A program made the position numbers and the translations under genes. Positions 33,965 through 34,294 of a stretch of DNA of 34,294 nt are shown one piece after another (the stretch's first letter is position 1; every line of letters starts with the position of its first letter). Source of the stretch: Bacteroidales bacterium OttesenSCG-928-B11 (GTDB taxonomy: Bacteria; Bacteroidota; Bacteroidia; Bacteroidales; WCHB1-69); NCBI GenBank assembly GCA_030267125.1, contig JAJDJJ010000017.1:1-34294 (forward strand). Direction: 5' to 3'. Under the pieces are notes generated by a model that was not told the DNA's origin, did no database searches, and saw only the letters and a program-made list of their open reading frames with translations.

Positions 33965-34294
33965 ATGACGTGCGGTTTTGACGAATAAGATAAAATAGTG
34001 ATATGAGCAGGGCGCCAATGCCGCACTTGCTATCTTGAAAGGGATTCATCCTTGCTATCGTTCGATGGAATGCCAAAAGCAAAACAGGCTAAAATAGGCG
34101 TAACTACTCACCCCCTACCACTCAGCATGTTATTTTGGGAAGAATTCCATAAGAGGTTGCACAGAGAGCAGCTGAGAATCATAGAGATCGGAGTGTCCGG
34201 AGAAAATTGTTGCGTACCTACGGCACGCTGTAAACCTTTCTTTTTGTTCCCTTTCTACCAAGATATCATCCCTGACGGGATGAGATAACATTCT
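33965..34294. other. gene-free right end with repeat
   Basis: No coding sequence with family resemblance. It holds the third copy of the dispersed repeat at 34206-34282 and otherwise plain AT-rich sequence. The window ends inside or just beyond the repeat. Confidence 0.55.
34206..34282. repeat. dispersed intergenic repeat, copy 3
   Basis: Starts with 23 bases identical to 417-439, including GCGTACC-TAC-GGCACGC (34212-34228), then TTCTACCAAG and the hairpin CATCCC-TGAC-GGGATG (34267-34282), same order and near-same spacing as copy 1. The loop bases and the 30 bases between hairpins differ, as expected for a selected secondary structure rather than a coding region. Confidence 0.75.

Noticed and set aside
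34052-34288. 78-residue frame at the right end
   Set aside because: It is a reading of the dispersed repeat.

Overview
The window comes from an anaerobic member of the Bacteroidota, most likely the Bacteroidales. The reasons are: Bacteroidota-type promoters (-7 box TAnnTTTG, with six exact copies of TATTTTTG upstream of genes), a protein with Fibrobacter succinogenes major paralogous (FISUMP) domains, an NhaD-type antiporter, a secreted GH29 fucosidase, Kdo transferase (so a Gram-negative envelope), and two oxygen-independent ribonucleotide reductases (class II and class III). Genus cannot be set from the sequence; Dysgonomonadaceae-like is a guess.

Layout. 1-798 has no gene and is packed with short hairpins and dispersed repeats. 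799-1710 is an EamA/DMT exporter. 1999-7989 is one very long secreted FISUMP reading frame broken by a single in-frame TAA at 2656; it holds a near-perfect 1070-bp tandem duplication. 8183-14289 on the minus strand carries nrdJ (B12-dependent reductase), fabD and uvrB. uvrB is the last gene of a tight minus-strand run: outer-membrane protein, waaA, ilvA, uvrB (17561 down to 12259). Back to back with that run are a tandem universal stress protein and a C69 dipeptidase (plus strand). The dipeptidase is followed by what looks like the 3' end of a dead group II intron (about 20398-20530, minus). Next, on the minus strand, are an LTA-synthase-like membrane phosphotransferase and a ComEA-type helix-hairpin-helix protein. 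nhaD (plus) is followed by a cobalamin riboswitch and nrdD-nrdG. The last part has a periplasmic coiled-coil protein (minus), an M48 metalloprotease with a small beta-barrel protein (plus), GH29 fucosidase (minus), a DUF985 cupin (plus) and another copy of the dispersed repeat at the right edge.

How the genes fit together. The clearest regulatory logic is for deoxyribonucleotide supply. nrdJ needs adenosylcobalamin. nrdDG does not, and sits behind a cobalamin riboswitch, so B12 should switch the cell from the glycyl-radical enzyme to the B12 enzyme. The envelope genes (waaA, barrel proteins, M48 protease, LTA-synthase-like enzyme, FISUMP protein) form the second theme, but their joint function is not evident. 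No CRISPR array, tRNA, rRNA, intact transposase or phage gene was seen.
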